The notes under the pieces were generated by a model. That model was given only the letters and a program-made list of their open reading frames with translations, ran no database searches and was not told where the DNA came from. DNA of 64,000 nucleotides, taken from the NCBI GenBank assembly GCA_027313505.1, contig DAHVDN010000010.1:1-64000 (forward strand), read 5' to 3'. Positions within the stretch are counted from its first letter, which is position 1, and every line of letters starts with the position of its first letter. Positions 54,498 through 63,471 of this stretch are shown one piece after another. This DNA is from Candidatus Dormiibacterota bacterium. GTDB lineage: Bacteria; Chloroflexota; Dormibacteria; Aeolococcales; Bog-877. The translations under genes and the position numbers were made by a program.

Positions 54498-55138
54498 CCG
54501 GTCACGAAGAGGTCCGCCACGAGATCGGAGCGATGTTGCTCGACGCGCTTAGCCCCGAGGAAGCCCTGCGGGTGCGAGCCCACATCAAAGTGTGTCCAGC
54601 ATGTGGCCGAGAGGTCGCAGAGCTTCGAGGCATTCCTTCTCTCCTGAGACAGCTGGCTAGAAAGGGCGCCTCAAATCTCGAGGCGACGATCACGGCTCCA
54701 GCCCCATCCTTCCTTCGACCGGGCCGCCCGCGGACCGAATGGAAGAGGTGGGTTGCGGCCTTTGGCACCCTGGTACTGGCTGGGGCCACGGTTGTTCTGG
54801 TCGGCGCAGTCCGTACAGAACCGGGCATCGCCCAAGTGGCTTTGCGACCTGCCGCGGGCGTCCTACAGGCCGGCGGGACAGTCGGTTACACGGCTGAGAG
54901 CTGGGGAACCCAGCTACTTCTAAAAACCCACAGTCTGCCTGGCGCTGGCCGATGCACCATCTGGGTGGTCGGAGGAGACGGCAGCTGGCAGTCGGTCGGT
55001 TCCTGGAACTCGGCGGGGGGCAAGGGGTCCGAGGTCGAGGTGGCGACCTGGCTTAGGCCGAACCAGATTGCGGAGGTGGTCCTGGAGTCCGGGGCCGGTA
55101 GGCCTCTGCTGACCGCTAGAGGCCCGGGCAGTGCCTGA
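54494..55138 (+). CDS. zinc-binding membrane anti-sigma factor
   Basis: 214 residues from TTG 54494, overlapping the sigma stop by 4 bases. N-terminal anti-sigma domain with HEIGAMLLDALSPEEALRVRAHIKVCPACGREV, i.e. the H-x3-C-x2-C zinc motif. One transmembrane segment (about 83-103) and an extracytoplasmic domain of about 110 residues follow. It would hold the ECF sigma at the membrane until a signal, probably envelope or oxidative, releases it. Confidence 0.88.
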   Translation: MTGHEEVRHEIGAMLLDALSPEEALRVRAHIKVCPACGREVAELRGIPSLLRQLARKGASNLEATITAPAPSFLRPGRPRTEWKRWVAAFGTLVLAGATVVLVGAVRTEPGIAQVALRPAAGVLQAGGTVGYTAESWGTQLLLKTHSLPGAGRCTIWVVGGDGSWQSVGSWNSAGGKGSEVEVATWLRPNQIAEVVLESGAGRPLLTARGPGSA

Positions 55139-55155
55139 CCGGTTAGACCAGTGCC

Positions 55156-56583
55156 CTACCCCGGTGGCACTGTCGGACCCTGGGATGCGTCACTTTGGTC
55201 TTGTGGACACCGCGATCCGAGCGCCGCAGCCGTCGACATCTGGTGGTCCCGATCGGCGGCGGACCACGGTCCACCCTTAGCTGTGATGCGGTCCAGCTGT
55301 CTGGCGTCTCGGCAGAGGGCGGTCAACTGCTCTCCCATCTGGTGAGCCTCCAGGGAGTCCCTGTCCTTAAGGCTGACTCCGACCCTGCGACCGGCTACGT
55401 CGAGGTGGAGGGTCGCGAGCTTCAGGCGGCGCTGGACAGGGCCCTGAGACCAGCGCACGCTCTGAACCTTGTTCAGCGCTACCCAGGTGGTTGTTCGCCG
55501 CAATCTGCCGGTGCAGGCTGCGCCCCAACCCGGGGTGAGGCCGACGGCCAGGAAGTGATAGCTGAGCAAAGTCTTGATGTGCGCACGGGAGGGGGGCCGG
55601 CCGTTTGGAGGGAGTGCGCCCCGGGCAACTTCCGCCAAAAACAGCGCCGCCTCCTTCCTGGTAGCCACCGGCAGGAGGATCCTCATCTGCCCTGACATAC
55701 CGCGGTCCTCGCCCTTGCGGCGCTGCCCGCCCGCGACGTCGGCGTCCACCCGCACCCATCCGAACGGGCGCCACCAGAGAGGTTCGATCTGGCGCAGAGC
55801 CTGGATACGCTCCTTCGGCAGAGTTTCCACCACAGTCCCGATGAGTCCTCCACGGATGCGCAGTCCGTCTGGGGCCTCGGCCACCTCATATGCGAGCTGG
55901 GAGTTGAGCCGGTTGCCGACCGCAACCACGAGCAAGACGATCCACACCGCCGCAGTACCGAGAAGGGATGAGCGGCCCCCTGGCGTGGGAACCAGGAAAG
56001 CGGCGACCAGAAATCCCACCGCTAGGAGAATCTCGAATGGCACCACTCCCTGGAGCCAGACGGCCAACAGGAGGCGTCGGTTGCGGACAGCGGCAAGCGG
56101 CTGCTCCAGGCTCTCCGCCTCCTCGATCGTTACCCCGTGTGACCAGGCCAAAAGGTTGGCCCTGATGGTTTCGGCCCTCTCCTCGGCAACGTACGCCAAG
56201 CGCGCATCTCCATCGCGTGCTACCCCGGTCCTAACCCTGACCTCAGCCAGACCGAAGATCCGGGCCAGCGCGGGCCGAACCACGTCTACCGACTGGATAC
56301 GGCTTAGCGGCACCTGGGTATGCCGACGACGGATGAGTCCGGTTTCGACCCGGAGGGTGCCGCCCTCAACGCACCATCTGGTCACCAGCCACGAGATCAG
56401 GCCGCCGACTGCCGCCAGAGCGATGATGACCACGTCGAAGTAGTCGCCGGAGTGCTGTCTGCCGCCATTTGAGATATACGGGATAGCCAGGACAAAAAGG
56501 ACCGCGACGGCGCTGCGCCCCAGCTGGATAACCGGAGAAAGTGGGTGGAGCCGCTGCCACGGGAGATTCGGAGTCTCGCTCAC
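55156..56583 (-). CDS. PH-domain membrane protein (YdbT-like)
   Basis: 475 residues with bacterial PH (bPH2) domains flanked by membrane segments. Paired hydrophobic segments at about 25-60 and 180-220 and PH modules containing IRRRHTQVPLSRIQSVDVVRPALARIFGLAEVRV and IGTVVETLPKERIQALRQIEP, plus a third module at about 370-430. Start ATG 56583; it overlaps the upstream smaller PH gene by 4 bases. This YdbS-YdbT type pair is widespread in Firmicutes and Actinobacteria, and some members affect sensitivity to antimicrobial compounds. Ligand unknown. Confidence 0.85.
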   Translation of the reverse strand: MSETPNLPWQRLHPLSPVIQLGRSAVAVLFVLAIPYISNGGRQHSGDYFDVVIIALAAVGGLISWLVTRWCVEGGTLRVETGLIRRRHTQVPLSRIQSVDVVRPALARIFGLAEVRVRTGVARDGDARLAYVAEERAETIRANLLAWSHGVTIEEAESLEQPLAAVRNRRLLLAVWLQGVVPFEILLAVGFLVAAFLVPTPGGRSSLLGTAAVWIVLLVVAVGNRLNSQLAYEVAEAPDGLRIRGGLIGTVVETLPKERIQALRQIEPLWWRPFGWVRVDADVAGGQRRKGEDRGMSGQMRILLPVATRKEAALFLAEVARGALPPNGRPPSRAHIKTLLSYHFLAVGLTPGWGAACTGRLRRTTTWVALNKVQSVRWSQGPVQRRLKLATLHLDVAGRRVGVSLKDRDSLEAHQMGEQLTALCRDARQLDRITAKGGPWSAADRDHQMSTAAALGSRCPQDQSDASQGPTVPPG

Positions 56584-57131
56584 AGCCCCTCGGCGTGAGC
56601 CTCACCAAGGTCGGCAAGTCGATCGCGGAGTGCGGCGGCTTCCAATCTGGCCAGCCCGGGAATTCGAGCGTCGCTGGATGCCGAGGCCGTATGGAGACGG
56701 ATGGTCGCAAGTCGAAAAGCCCGTTCCAACGGCCCGGCGGTGACGTCGACAGTTTGCATTCGTCCGTAGGGGACAACCGAGAGGCGCCTGAACATCACCC
56801 CCCGCCGCACCAGCAAATCCTGATCCCGGGCCAGGTAGCCCCAGCTCCGGACCCTCCTGGAGATGTAAAGCGACCCGGAAGACCAGCCGCCAATGGCCAC
56901 TACTGCCGTGACGACGGAAATGAGTGCGACGCCCGTGACCAGTCCGGCCACGGCTCCGATGAGCAGCAATCCAACCGACGCCCCTCCGACCTCGATCTGC
57001 CGGATGCGGCCCAGGCTCGGACTGATCGCCTGCCAGCCGGCGAGGTCAAAGAAGGGAGCTTCGGATGTCGATGGGTCAGATGAAGGAGGAGGTGCGGGCA
57101 GCTGCTTACCCGGTATAGGGTCGGTTTCCAT
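56580..57131 (-). CDS. PH-domain membrane protein (YdbS-like)
   Basis: 183 residues, smaller partner of the YdbT-like protein. Two adjacent hydrophobic segments (about 57-100) and one bPH2 domain (LYISRRVRSWGYLARDQDLLVRRGVMFRRLSVVPYGRMQTVDVTAGPLERAF). ATG 57131; stop overlaps the start of the next gene (ATGA). Both proteins probably form a membrane complex. Confidence 0.85.
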   Translation of the reverse strand: METDPIPGKQLPAPPPSSDPSTSEAPFFDLAGWQAISPSLGRIRQIEVGGASVGLLLIGAVAGLVTGVALISVVTAVVAIGGWSSGSLYISRRVRSWGYLARDQDLLVRRGVMFRRLSVVPYGRMQTVDVTAGPLERAFRLATIRLHTASASSDARIPGLARLEAAALRDRLADLGEAHAEGL

Positions 57132-57402
57132 GGGCGAAGCCTACCGCCTCGGTACATAACCATGGCGGCCTCGGGTAACGTCAGCAGCCAACCGGGAGCT
57201 CACTGGAGGCATCCCGCGGCCGGGAAACTGGTCCGGTGGTGGCGCGAATCGCCCGAGCTCAGGTTCACGCGACCGCACCGTGGTTGCGGGGGATCGGAGC
57301 ATAGTGGGAATGACCATAGCTGGACCAGGCTGGACACGACCCAATCCGCCGAGCGGCTATCAGTTGACGGAGCGCACTTTGAAAGTCCACAATCTCGGGG
57401 TG

Positions 57403-57468
57403 ATGGTGCTTGAGACCGGCGGAGTTTGGCGCTGGCCCAGTTGGGTTTCGGTGTCAACGCGTCTTTAG
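57403..57468 (+). CDS. trpL: tryptophan-rich leader peptide
   Basis: 21 codons: the peptide has three Trp codons at positions 9, 11 and 14 (VWRWPSW). ATG 57403 has CTCGGGG-TG directly upstream. It lies 75 bases before trpE and is followed by a terminator hairpin. That is the arrangement of a classical ribosome-mediated trp attenuator, in which stalling at Trp codons when charged tRNA-Trp is short prevents termination. Confidence 0.82.
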   Translation: MVLETGGVWRWPSWVSVSTRL

Positions 57469-57493
57469 ACCCTTAGACCAAAAGACCGCCACC

Positions 57494-57526
57494 AAGCCCT
57501 GAGCCATTGGCTCGGGGCTCTTTTTT
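57494..57526 (+). terminator. trp attenuator terminator
   Basis: AGCCCTGAGCC (57495-57505) pairs with GGCTCGGGGCT (57509-57519) with one G-U pair, followed by C and TTTTTT. It sits between the leader peptide and trpE. An alternative pairing of GGGTT..GGTG (57443-57453) with CACC.AGCCC (57490-57499) overlaps the terminator's left arm and could act as antiterminator. Confidence 0.82.
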
Positions 57527-57542
57527 CTTCAAGGGAGGCCTT

Positions 57543-59039
57543 GTGAGCCACGAGATCGTAGTCAAGCCGAACGAGAGCTCCATTCACGCGCTGGCTGGAA
57601 ACTGGGCGCTGGCGCCGATGTGGGTGGACCTTCCCATCGACTCCGCGATCCCCGAGGATGTCTTCGAAGCGCTGACTGGTGGTGGGCCGGGAATCCTCCT
57701 GGAAAGCTTGGACCTCTGGGGCCAGCCTGGCCCCCACACGATCGTCGGCTGGGACCCTGTGGCACTGGTGGAGGTAGACCAGGAGGGGCTGAGGTTCAGG
57801 GACCAGGTGAGGGAGCTACCTCTGGAAGGCGGTTGGGCCGGGACCCCGGGCGATCCAGCTGGGGCCCTTAGAGAGCTGGCGCGGCGCCTGTCCGCGCCCC
57901 CGATACCCGGTCTGCCAACGCTCACCGGAGGACTGGGCGGGATGCTGGCATACGAGGCGGCCTCACTCATTGATGGGCACGCCTGCCCCCAGGGCAGGGG
58001 GCGTGGCTTTGGCCCTCCCGTACAGCTGTTGGTGCTGGACAGGGTGGCGGTGTTTGATCACCGGGCCAACCGTCTGGTCCTTGTATGCCACGTGCGGCCG
58101 GAGGATGGCTATCGCGAAGGGGCGGAAGTCCTGCAACGTTTGGCGACTCAGCTCTCCGAGATCCGGTCTTCGCCTAGAACGCCATCGGCGGCGTTCGCCT
58201 CCTCGCTGGCGGCCGCACCGAACATCTCCCGGGAGACCTACCGAGCCGGGGTCAAGCGGGTCAAGGAAAACATCCTCGCCGGCGACATCTATCAGGCGGT
58301 CCTGTCGCGCCGGCTCTCGGTGCCCGCATTTCAATCGGGGCTCCAGGTCTATCGGAGGCTGCGGCAGACCAACCCATCTCCGGCGATGTTTTTCCTGCGG
58401 CTGCCTGAGCTCGAGCTGGCTGGCTCTTCGCCTGAACCGCTGGTGAAGGTCTTTGGAACGCATGCGATGACCAGACCAATCGCCGGAACCAGGCCGAGGG
58501 GGGTGAACGAAGAGGAGGATGCCAGGCTTGCAGAGGAGCTGCTTGCGGACCCGAAGGAACGAGCCGAGCATGCGATGCTCGTGGATCTGGCTCGCAACGA
58601 CCTGGGGCGGGTGTGCCGCCCGGGAACAGTTGAGGTCACCGAATTCATGACCGTTCAGAACTTTCCCCGGGTCATGCATATCGTGAGCACGGTTGAAGGC
58701 GAGCTTGCCGATGGCCGTCAGCCGATTGATGCCCTCTTCTCGACCTTCCCCGCCGGCACGGTGACCGGTGCTCCCAAGCGGCGGGCGATGGAGATCATCG
58801 CCCGAGAAGAGCCAACCGCTCGGGGCCCATATGCAGGGGCGGTTGGATACCTCTCCTTTGCCGGTGACCTTGACTTCTGCATCACCCTTCGGACCGCGGT
58901 CATGGCCAGGGGACAGGTTCACGTTCAGGCGGGGGCTGGAATCGTCTCCGACTCCGACCCCAATACCGAGCTGCATGAGACCGAGGCCAAGGCTTCCGCA
59001 ATCCTGGCCGCCGTCAGCGGTGAGGAGGGGCTGGAGTGA
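57543..59039 (+). CDS. trpE: anthranilate synthase component I
   Basis: 498 residues. It uses chorismate and ammonia or glutamine-derived ammonia to make anthranilate. N-terminal region with ESLDLWGQPGPHTIVGWDP, chorismate-binding domain with KENILAGDIYQAVLSRR, RPIAGTRPRG, LVDLARNDLGRVCRPG, VMHIVSTVEGEL, FPAGTVTGAPKRRAMEII, and the ending GAGIVSDSDPNTELHETEAKA. GTG 57543 has AGGGAGG upstream. The trp leader upstream supports TrpE over PabB. GTGA overlap with trpG. Confidence 0.94.
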   Translation: MSHEIVVKPNESSIHALAGNWALAPMWVDLPIDSAIPEDVFEALTGGGPGILLESLDLWGQPGPHTIVGWDPVALVEVDQEGLRFRDQVRELPLEGGWAGTPGDPAGALRELARRLSAPPIPGLPTLTGGLGGMLAYEAASLIDGHACPQGRGRGFGPPVQLLVLDRVAVFDHRANRLVLVCHVRPEDGYREGAEVLQRLATQLSEIRSSPRTPSAAFASSLAAAPNISRETYRAGVKRVKENILAGDIYQAVLSRRLSVPAFQSGLQVYRRLRQTNPSPAMFFLRLPELELAGSSPEPLVKVFGTHAMTRPIAGTRPRGVNEEEDARLAEELLADPKERAEHAMLVDLARNDLGRVCRPGTVEVTEFMTVQNFPRVMHIVSTVEGELADGRQPIDALFSTFPAGTVTGAPKRRAMEIIAREEPTARGPYAGAVGYLSFAGDLDFCITLRTAVMARGQVHVQAGAGIVSDSDPNTELHETEAKASAILAAVSGEEGLE

Positions 59040-59611
59040 TCGTCATAGTGGATCACCAAGACTCCTTCGTCTACAACCTGGCCCAATTGGTGGGGGCTGC
59101 AGGGCATGAGGTCGTGGTGGTCTCCTCCCAGGGCCCGTCTGCGCGCGAGGTGGTTGCCATGGCGCCGGATGGCGTCATCCTGTCGCCGGGGCCGGGCAGC
59201 CCCGAGGACGCCGGATCATTCGTGGAGCTCATCCGGATCCTGCCGGCGATGACCCCGTTGCTCGGGGTCTGCCTCGGGCATCAGGCGCTGGCAGTGGCCT
59301 TCGGGGCGGCGGTCGTCCGAGCGCCCATGCCGGTGCACGGTAAGGTCAGCGCAATCAACCATGATGGGACCGGGCTGTTCGGCAAGCTCGAGTCCCCAAT
59401 GGATGTCGGCCGGTACCACTCCCTCATCGTGAGCGCAGACACTCTGTCCCCCGATCTGGTGGTCAACGCCACAACCGAGGATGGGCTGGTGATGGCGTTG
59501 CGCCATAGCGGGCTACCCCGCTACGGGCTTCAATTCCACCCGGAATCGGTTCTCACCCCCCTCGGGCCGCAGCTCGTGGCGAGCTTTTTGACGATGACCC
59601 AACAGAGGTGA
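59036..59611 (+). CDS. trpG: anthranilate synthase component II (glutamine amidotransferase)
   Basis: 191 residues. It supplies ammonia to TrpE. IVDHQDSFVYNLAQL at the N-terminus, SPGPGSPEDAG, the nucleophile Cys in LGVCLGHQALA, and the His/Glu of FHPESVLTPLG. GTG 59036 overlaps trpE. As in many bacteria it could also serve PabB, but none is in the window. Confidence 0.93.
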   Translation: MIVIVDHQDSFVYNLAQLVGAAGHEVVVVSSQGPSAREVVAMAPDGVILSPGPGSPEDAGSFVELIRILPAMTPLLGVCLGHQALAVAFGAAVVRAPMPVHGKVSAINHDGTGLFGKLESPMDVGRYHSLIVSADTLSPDLVVNATTEDGLVMALRHSGLPRYGLQFHPESVLTPLGPQLVASFLTMTQQR

Positions 59612-59874
59612 GCTCCGCTGCGCTTGACGCAACGATCTCAAGCCGTCATGCTTGGTGGCCATATGAGTCGCTTGGGAGTCATGAACACGGTCAGCGGGGC
59701 TGCGGGCACCCGATTTTATGGGTATCGCGACGCCACGTCTCCCGTGGGCGGACACCCGGAGTAACTTTCCGGCCCGAGCCCGAACCGGGAGGCGTGGAGC
59801 GAGATCCGCGCCACCGGCAAGCGGCGGCTCAGCTCTCGCTCCCCCCTCAGATTGCGGATGGAGGAGTTGCGAAC

Positions 59875-60303
59875 ATGAGATCGCGAGGGGAGCGATCCGC
59901 CGACCCTGGGGACGCACCATGGGCATGTCGGGGGATCCGTGGCGCTACCACACTTGACAGCGGCCAGAGCGGCGAGCAGCTGTCAGCCGCGGTTCAGGAT
60001 CTTCTGGGGGAGATGACCGAGCGTAACGGAGTGGCAGTTGAGGACGTCGCCGCCCTTATCTTCACGCTCCAGGACGATGTTGGAACGGTCAATCCGGCGG
60101 CGGCAGCTAGAGTTCTGGGGTTCTCGCCCGTGCCGCTCCTCATGGTCCGAGAGCATGGAGGGGACACGCGGGTCAGCCGATGCCTTCGGGCACTCATGCT
60201 CGTGAACACGAGGCTGACCCAAAGCCGCGTTCGTCATGTCTACCTGCGCGGTGCAGCCGTGCTGCGCCCGGACCTGGTTGAACAGGAAGGAGCCCTGCAG
60301 TGA
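59875..60303 (+). CDS. aroH: AroH-type chorismate mutase
   Basis: 142 residues from ATG 59875 (GGAGGAG 8 bases upstream). AroH fold: RGIRGATTLD, LFGEMTERNG-like LLGEMTERNGVAVEDVAALIFTLQDDVGTVNPAAAAR, CLRALMLVNT, and VYLRGAAVLRPDL with the conserved catalytic Arg and Glu positions. It makes prephenate from chorismate. The frame is open back to the trpG stop, but that 89-codon region looks non-coding. Overlaps the DAHP synthase gene by 4 bases. Confidence 0.9.
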   Translation: MRSRGERSADPGDAPWACRGIRGATTLDSGQSGEQLSAAVQDLLGEMTERNGVAVEDVAALIFTLQDDVGTVNPAAAARVLGFSPVPLLMVREHGGDTRVSRCLRALMLVNTRLTQSRVRHVYLRGAAVLRPDLVEQEGALQ

Positions 60304-61316
60304 TCGTGATGGCCGCTCACGCAACCCCATCTGACCTCAAGGCTGTGGTCGCACGGATTCGGCTCCTGGGCTTCACCCCCCACGTCTCCCACGGCAGGGA
60401 GCGCACCATCGTGGGGGTGGTCGGCCACGAGACCGACTCCGATCTGGAGGCGCTGGTGGCACTCACTGGCGTGGAGCGGGTGGTCAGGGTCTTGAACGAC
60501 TATCCGCTGGCCAGTCGGGACTTCCACCCGGCCGATCGGGTGATCGAGTTCGCCAATGGGGTGAGACTGGGGGGCCCAGAGGTGCTCATGATGGCCGGTC
60601 CATGTGCGGTGGAGGGCAGGGAGCAATTGGAGGAGGCGGCGACCGCGGTGGCCAGCGCTGGGGTGAGGGTCCTGCGCGGTGGTGCATTCAAGCCGCGAAC
60701 GTCCCCCTACTCGTTTCAGGGGCTTGGCGAAGAGGGGCTGCGAATGCTTAGGTCCGTCGCCGACGGTCTGGGGCTCCTGGTGATCACCGAGGTTGTGGCC
60801 GGTGAGGACGTGGATTTGGTGGCCCGCTACGCGGACCTGTTGCAGGTGGGCGCCCGGAACATGCAGAACTATCGGCTTCTTCAGGCTTGTGGAGCAGTTG
60901 ATCGACCAGTGGTCCTAAAGCGGGGATTGTCTGCCACGGTTGACGAGCTGCTGCAGGCGGCAGAGTACATCCTGGCCGGTGGCAACCAGCAGGTGGCCCT
61001 TTGCGAGCGTGGAATTCGTAGCTTCGAGCCCAGCATTCGCTTCAGCTTGGACATCACCTCGCTGCCGGTCCTGAAACGGCTGACCTCTTTGCCGATAGTG
61101 GTGGACCCCAGCCACGCCGCTGGCAGGTCTGAATACGTCCCGGCGATCGCGAGGGCCGCGGTGGCTGCAGGCGCGGACGGGCTGCTGGTCGAGGTTCACC
61201 CTCGACCCTCCGAGGCACTGTCGGATGGGGCACAGTCGTTGGACCTCAACGCCTTCTCCGCCCTCATGGTGGAGGTTGGGAAGATCGCCGAGGCGGTGGG
61301 CAGGCGAGCGGCGTGA
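60300..61316 (+). CDS. aroF: 3-deoxy-7-phosphoheptulonate synthase (DAHP synthase, type I beta)
   Basis: 338 residues. It joins phosphoenolpyruvate and erythrose-4-phosphate, the first step of the shikimate pathway. An N-terminal ferredoxin-like regulatory domain (1-70) precedes the barrel: MMAGPCAVEGREQLEEAA, GAFKPRTSPYSFQGLGEEGL, VGARNMQNYRLLQACG, VVLKRGLSATVDELLQAAEYI, IVVDPSHAAGRSEYVP. GTG 60300. Erythrose-4-phosphate would come from the transketolase and transaldolase encoded earlier in the window. Confidence 0.93.
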   Translation: MIVMAAHATPSDLKAVVARIRLLGFTPHVSHGRERTIVGVVGHETDSDLEALVALTGVERVVRVLNDYPLASRDFHPADRVIEFANGVRLGGPEVLMMAGPCAVEGREQLEEAATAVASAGVRVLRGGAFKPRTSPYSFQGLGEEGLRMLRSVADGLGLLVITEVVAGEDVDLVARYADLLQVGARNMQNYRLLQACGAVDRPVVLKRGLSATVDELLQAAEYILAGGNQQVALCERGIRSFEPSIRFSLDITSLPVLKRLTSLPIVVDPSHAAGRSEYVPAIARAAVAAGADGLLVEVHPRPSEALSDGAQSLDLNAFSALMVEVGKIAEAVGRRAA

Positions 61317-62179
61317 GGGAGTTGGGCGAGGTGGCCGTCGTGGGCGCCGGCCAAATCGGCACCCTGATTGGGATGACCCTCCGAGAGCGCTCCCCACAGG
61401 GGCTGGCCGGTATCGGACTCCTCGACCAGCGAGAGGGGCGTTCCCAGGCCGCGGTGAACAGGGGGGCAGGAGACACCGTTCTGGACCACCCACTGCGAGT
61501 TCTGGAGGCGGACACGATCATCCTGGCGATCCCAATTCGGGGGATCCTAGGCTGGCTGCGAGCGTGGGGCCCGCAGCTTCGCCCGGGATCGCTCCTCATT
61601 GACACGGGCAGCTCCAAGGGTTTGGTGGCGGACACTATGAGCCAGTGCGTGCCCCCTTTGGTTCACGCGATCGGCGGCCACCCCATCTGCGGCAATCAGG
61701 GGAGCGGCCCGGAAGCGGCGGAGTCCGGGTCTTTGTCGGGCAGCTCGTTCGCTCTCACCCCGGTGCGCATGGACCCCACGGCCCAGCTCTGGGCTATGGA
61801 GCTGGTCGAGGCACTCGATGCCAGGTCGATCGTCGTTGATCCCCAGCTCCACGACCGGATCCTGGCCCGGAGCAGCCACCTGCTCCACCTGCTTTCAGCT
61901 GCTCTAGTCGAGCTGGCGAACGATCAGCAGATTACTTCGGAGCTCTGGCGCCAGCTGGTAGGGCCGGCGTTCCGAGGGATGACGCGGCTGGCAGCCTCGG
62001 ACCCGGAAATGGTCTCAGGATTTCTGGAATCGAACTCGGCCGAGACGGTTGCGGCTGTGGGTGAGCTCATCGAGCAACTCGAATCCTTGGCGGCCATGAC
62101 CCCTCGCCCGGACCAGCTCCGGCCGGTGCTGGGAGAGATTGCCATAAGGAGAGCTGAGCTCTTGGGTGCCGGGCAGTGA
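61313..62179 (+). CDS. tyrA: prephenate dehydrogenase
   Basis: 288 residues. It oxidatively decarboxylates prephenate to 4-hydroxyphenylpyruvate. Rossmann VAVVGAGQIGTLIGMTL, DTIILAIPIRG, DTGSSKGLV, and the signature HAIGGHPICGNQGSGPEAAES. No C-terminal ACT domain, so feedback by tyrosine through that route is absent. Arogenate dehydrogenase activity cannot be excluded. GTG 61313 overlaps the DAHP synthase gene. Confidence 0.88.
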   Translation: MRELGEVAVVGAGQIGTLIGMTLRERSPQGLAGIGLLDQREGRSQAAVNRGAGDTVLDHPLRVLEADTIILAIPIRGILGWLRAWGPQLRPGSLLIDTGSSKGLVADTMSQCVPPLVHAIGGHPICGNQGSGPEAAESGSLSGSSFALTPVRMDPTAQLWAMELVEALDARSIVVDPQLHDRILARSSHLLHLLSAALVELANDQQITSELWRQLVGPAFRGMTRLAASDPEMVSGFLESNSAETVAAVGELIEQLESLAAMTPRPDQLRPVLGEIAIRRAELLGAGQ

Positions 62180-63471
62180 CCGTAGCACCAGTGCGGCGGG
62201 CCACCTCGGGGCTGCAGGGAAGGTGTCGGGTCCCTGGTGACAAGTCGATCTCCCATCGCGCAGCTCTACTTTCGGCACTGGCTCCCGGAACCAGCGTGAT
62301 CGCGGGGTTCTCGCCAGCGGGTGACTGCCGAACGACCCTGGCGGCCCTCCGTGCCCTGGGCATGCAGATGACCGTCTCCGGCGATCTCCTTCATCTGAAA
62401 GGTGGATTGGACCGGGCAGGCGAGAAAGTTACTCGGGAGGTCGACTGTGGTCGTTCGGGGACCACGATGCGCCTTTTGGCCGGGATTCTGGCCGGCAGCG
62501 AAGGAGAGTTTTTGTTGACCGGCCATCCCCAGCTGCTGGGGCGTCCCATGGGTCGGGTTGCCAAGCCCCTGCGCGAGATGGGCTCTGACATCGGCCTGCT
62601 GCATCACGATCTGCCTCCGATGCGCATTCGTGGTGCCCACCTGCGGGGGATCACCTACACTCCTGATGTTTCCAGCGCGCAGGTTAAGTCCGCCATCCTC
62701 CTGGCCGGACTATCGGCTGCTGGTCCCACCACGGTTGTTGAGCCAGTCGCCACCCGGGATCACACGGAAAGACTCCTTGCGGGGATGGGATCCCAGATAA
62801 CGGTCAGTCGAACTGGCCGGGGATGCCGGGTCAGGATGGAGCCCGGTGAGCTGACTCCCCTTCACCTGACGGTGCCAGGCGACGCCTCCTCTGCGGCCGT
62901 GATCGCGACGGCGGCAGCTTTGGTGCCTGGATCGGACGTCGTGATTGAGGGGGTCTCCGCCAACCCCACCCGCACCGGGCTGCTCCGGGTGCTCAGCGCC
63001 ATGGGGGCCGGGGTGGAGTCGGTCGGTCACCCTCCCGGACACGAAGTAGAGCCAGTTGAGGACATACGGGTCAGGCATCGGCCGCTGCGGGCGGTGAGAA
63101 TCGAAGCCGAAGACGTTCCCTTCCTCATCGATGAGCTGCCCCTGGTGGGTCTCCTCGCGACTCAGGCCACCGGGACCACCGAGGTGGTCGGGGCACAGGA
63201 ACTGCGGGTGAAGGAGAGTGATCGCATTCGAGGCTTGGTTGAGGGCCTGAGGCGGCTCGGAGCGGATGCTGAGGAGCTGCCCGATGGGTTCGTAGTTCGC
63301 GGGCATACTGAGCTCACCGGCGGCGCATGCGATTCCCTTACCGACCACCGGCTGGCGATGACCTTCAGCCTGGCGGCGCTGATTGCGCACGGACCGGTTG
63401 AGGTCTCGGGGCTGAAGTTCATCGACGACTCCTTTCCAGGCTTCACCGAGTGCCTTGGGCGGTTGCTGTGA
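62176..63471 (+). CDS. aroA: 3-phosphoshikimate 1-carboxyvinyltransferase (EPSP synthase)
   Basis: 431 residues. It transfers enolpyruvyl from PEP to shikimate-3-phosphate. RVPGDKSISHRAALLSALAPG, the LDCGRSGTTMRL-type VDCGRSGTTMRLLAGIL, VSSAQVKSAILLAGL, TVPGDASSAAVIATAAALVPGS, and LRVKESDRIRGLVEGLR, KFIDDSFPGF. GTG 62176 overlaps tyrA by 4 bases. Confidence 0.95.
   Translation: MTVAPVRRATSGLQGRCRVPGDKSISHRAALLSALAPGTSVIAGFSPAGDCRTTLAALRALGMQMTVSGDLLHLKGGLDRAGEKVTREVDCGRSGTTMRLLAGILAGSEGEFLLTGHPQLLGRPMGRVAKPLREMGSDIGLLHHDLPPMRIRGAHLRGITYTPDVSSAQVKSAILLAGLSAAGPTTVVEPVATRDHTERLLAGMGSQITVSRTGRGCRVRMEPGELTPLHLTVPGDASSAAVIATAAALVPGSDVVIEGVSANPTRTGLLRVLSAMGAGVESVGHPPGHEVEPVEDIRVRHRPLRAVRIEAEDVPFLIDELPLVGLLATQATGTTEVVGAQELRVKESDRIRGLVEGLRRLGADAEELPDGFVVRGHTELTGGACDSLTDHRLAMTFSLAALIAHGPVEVSGLKFIDDSFPGFTECLGRLL

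Noticed and set aside
59608-59874. extending aroH back to the trpG stop
   Set aside because: 89 extra residues would be unlike any AroH protein; the internal ATG has GGAGGAG and gives the normal length.
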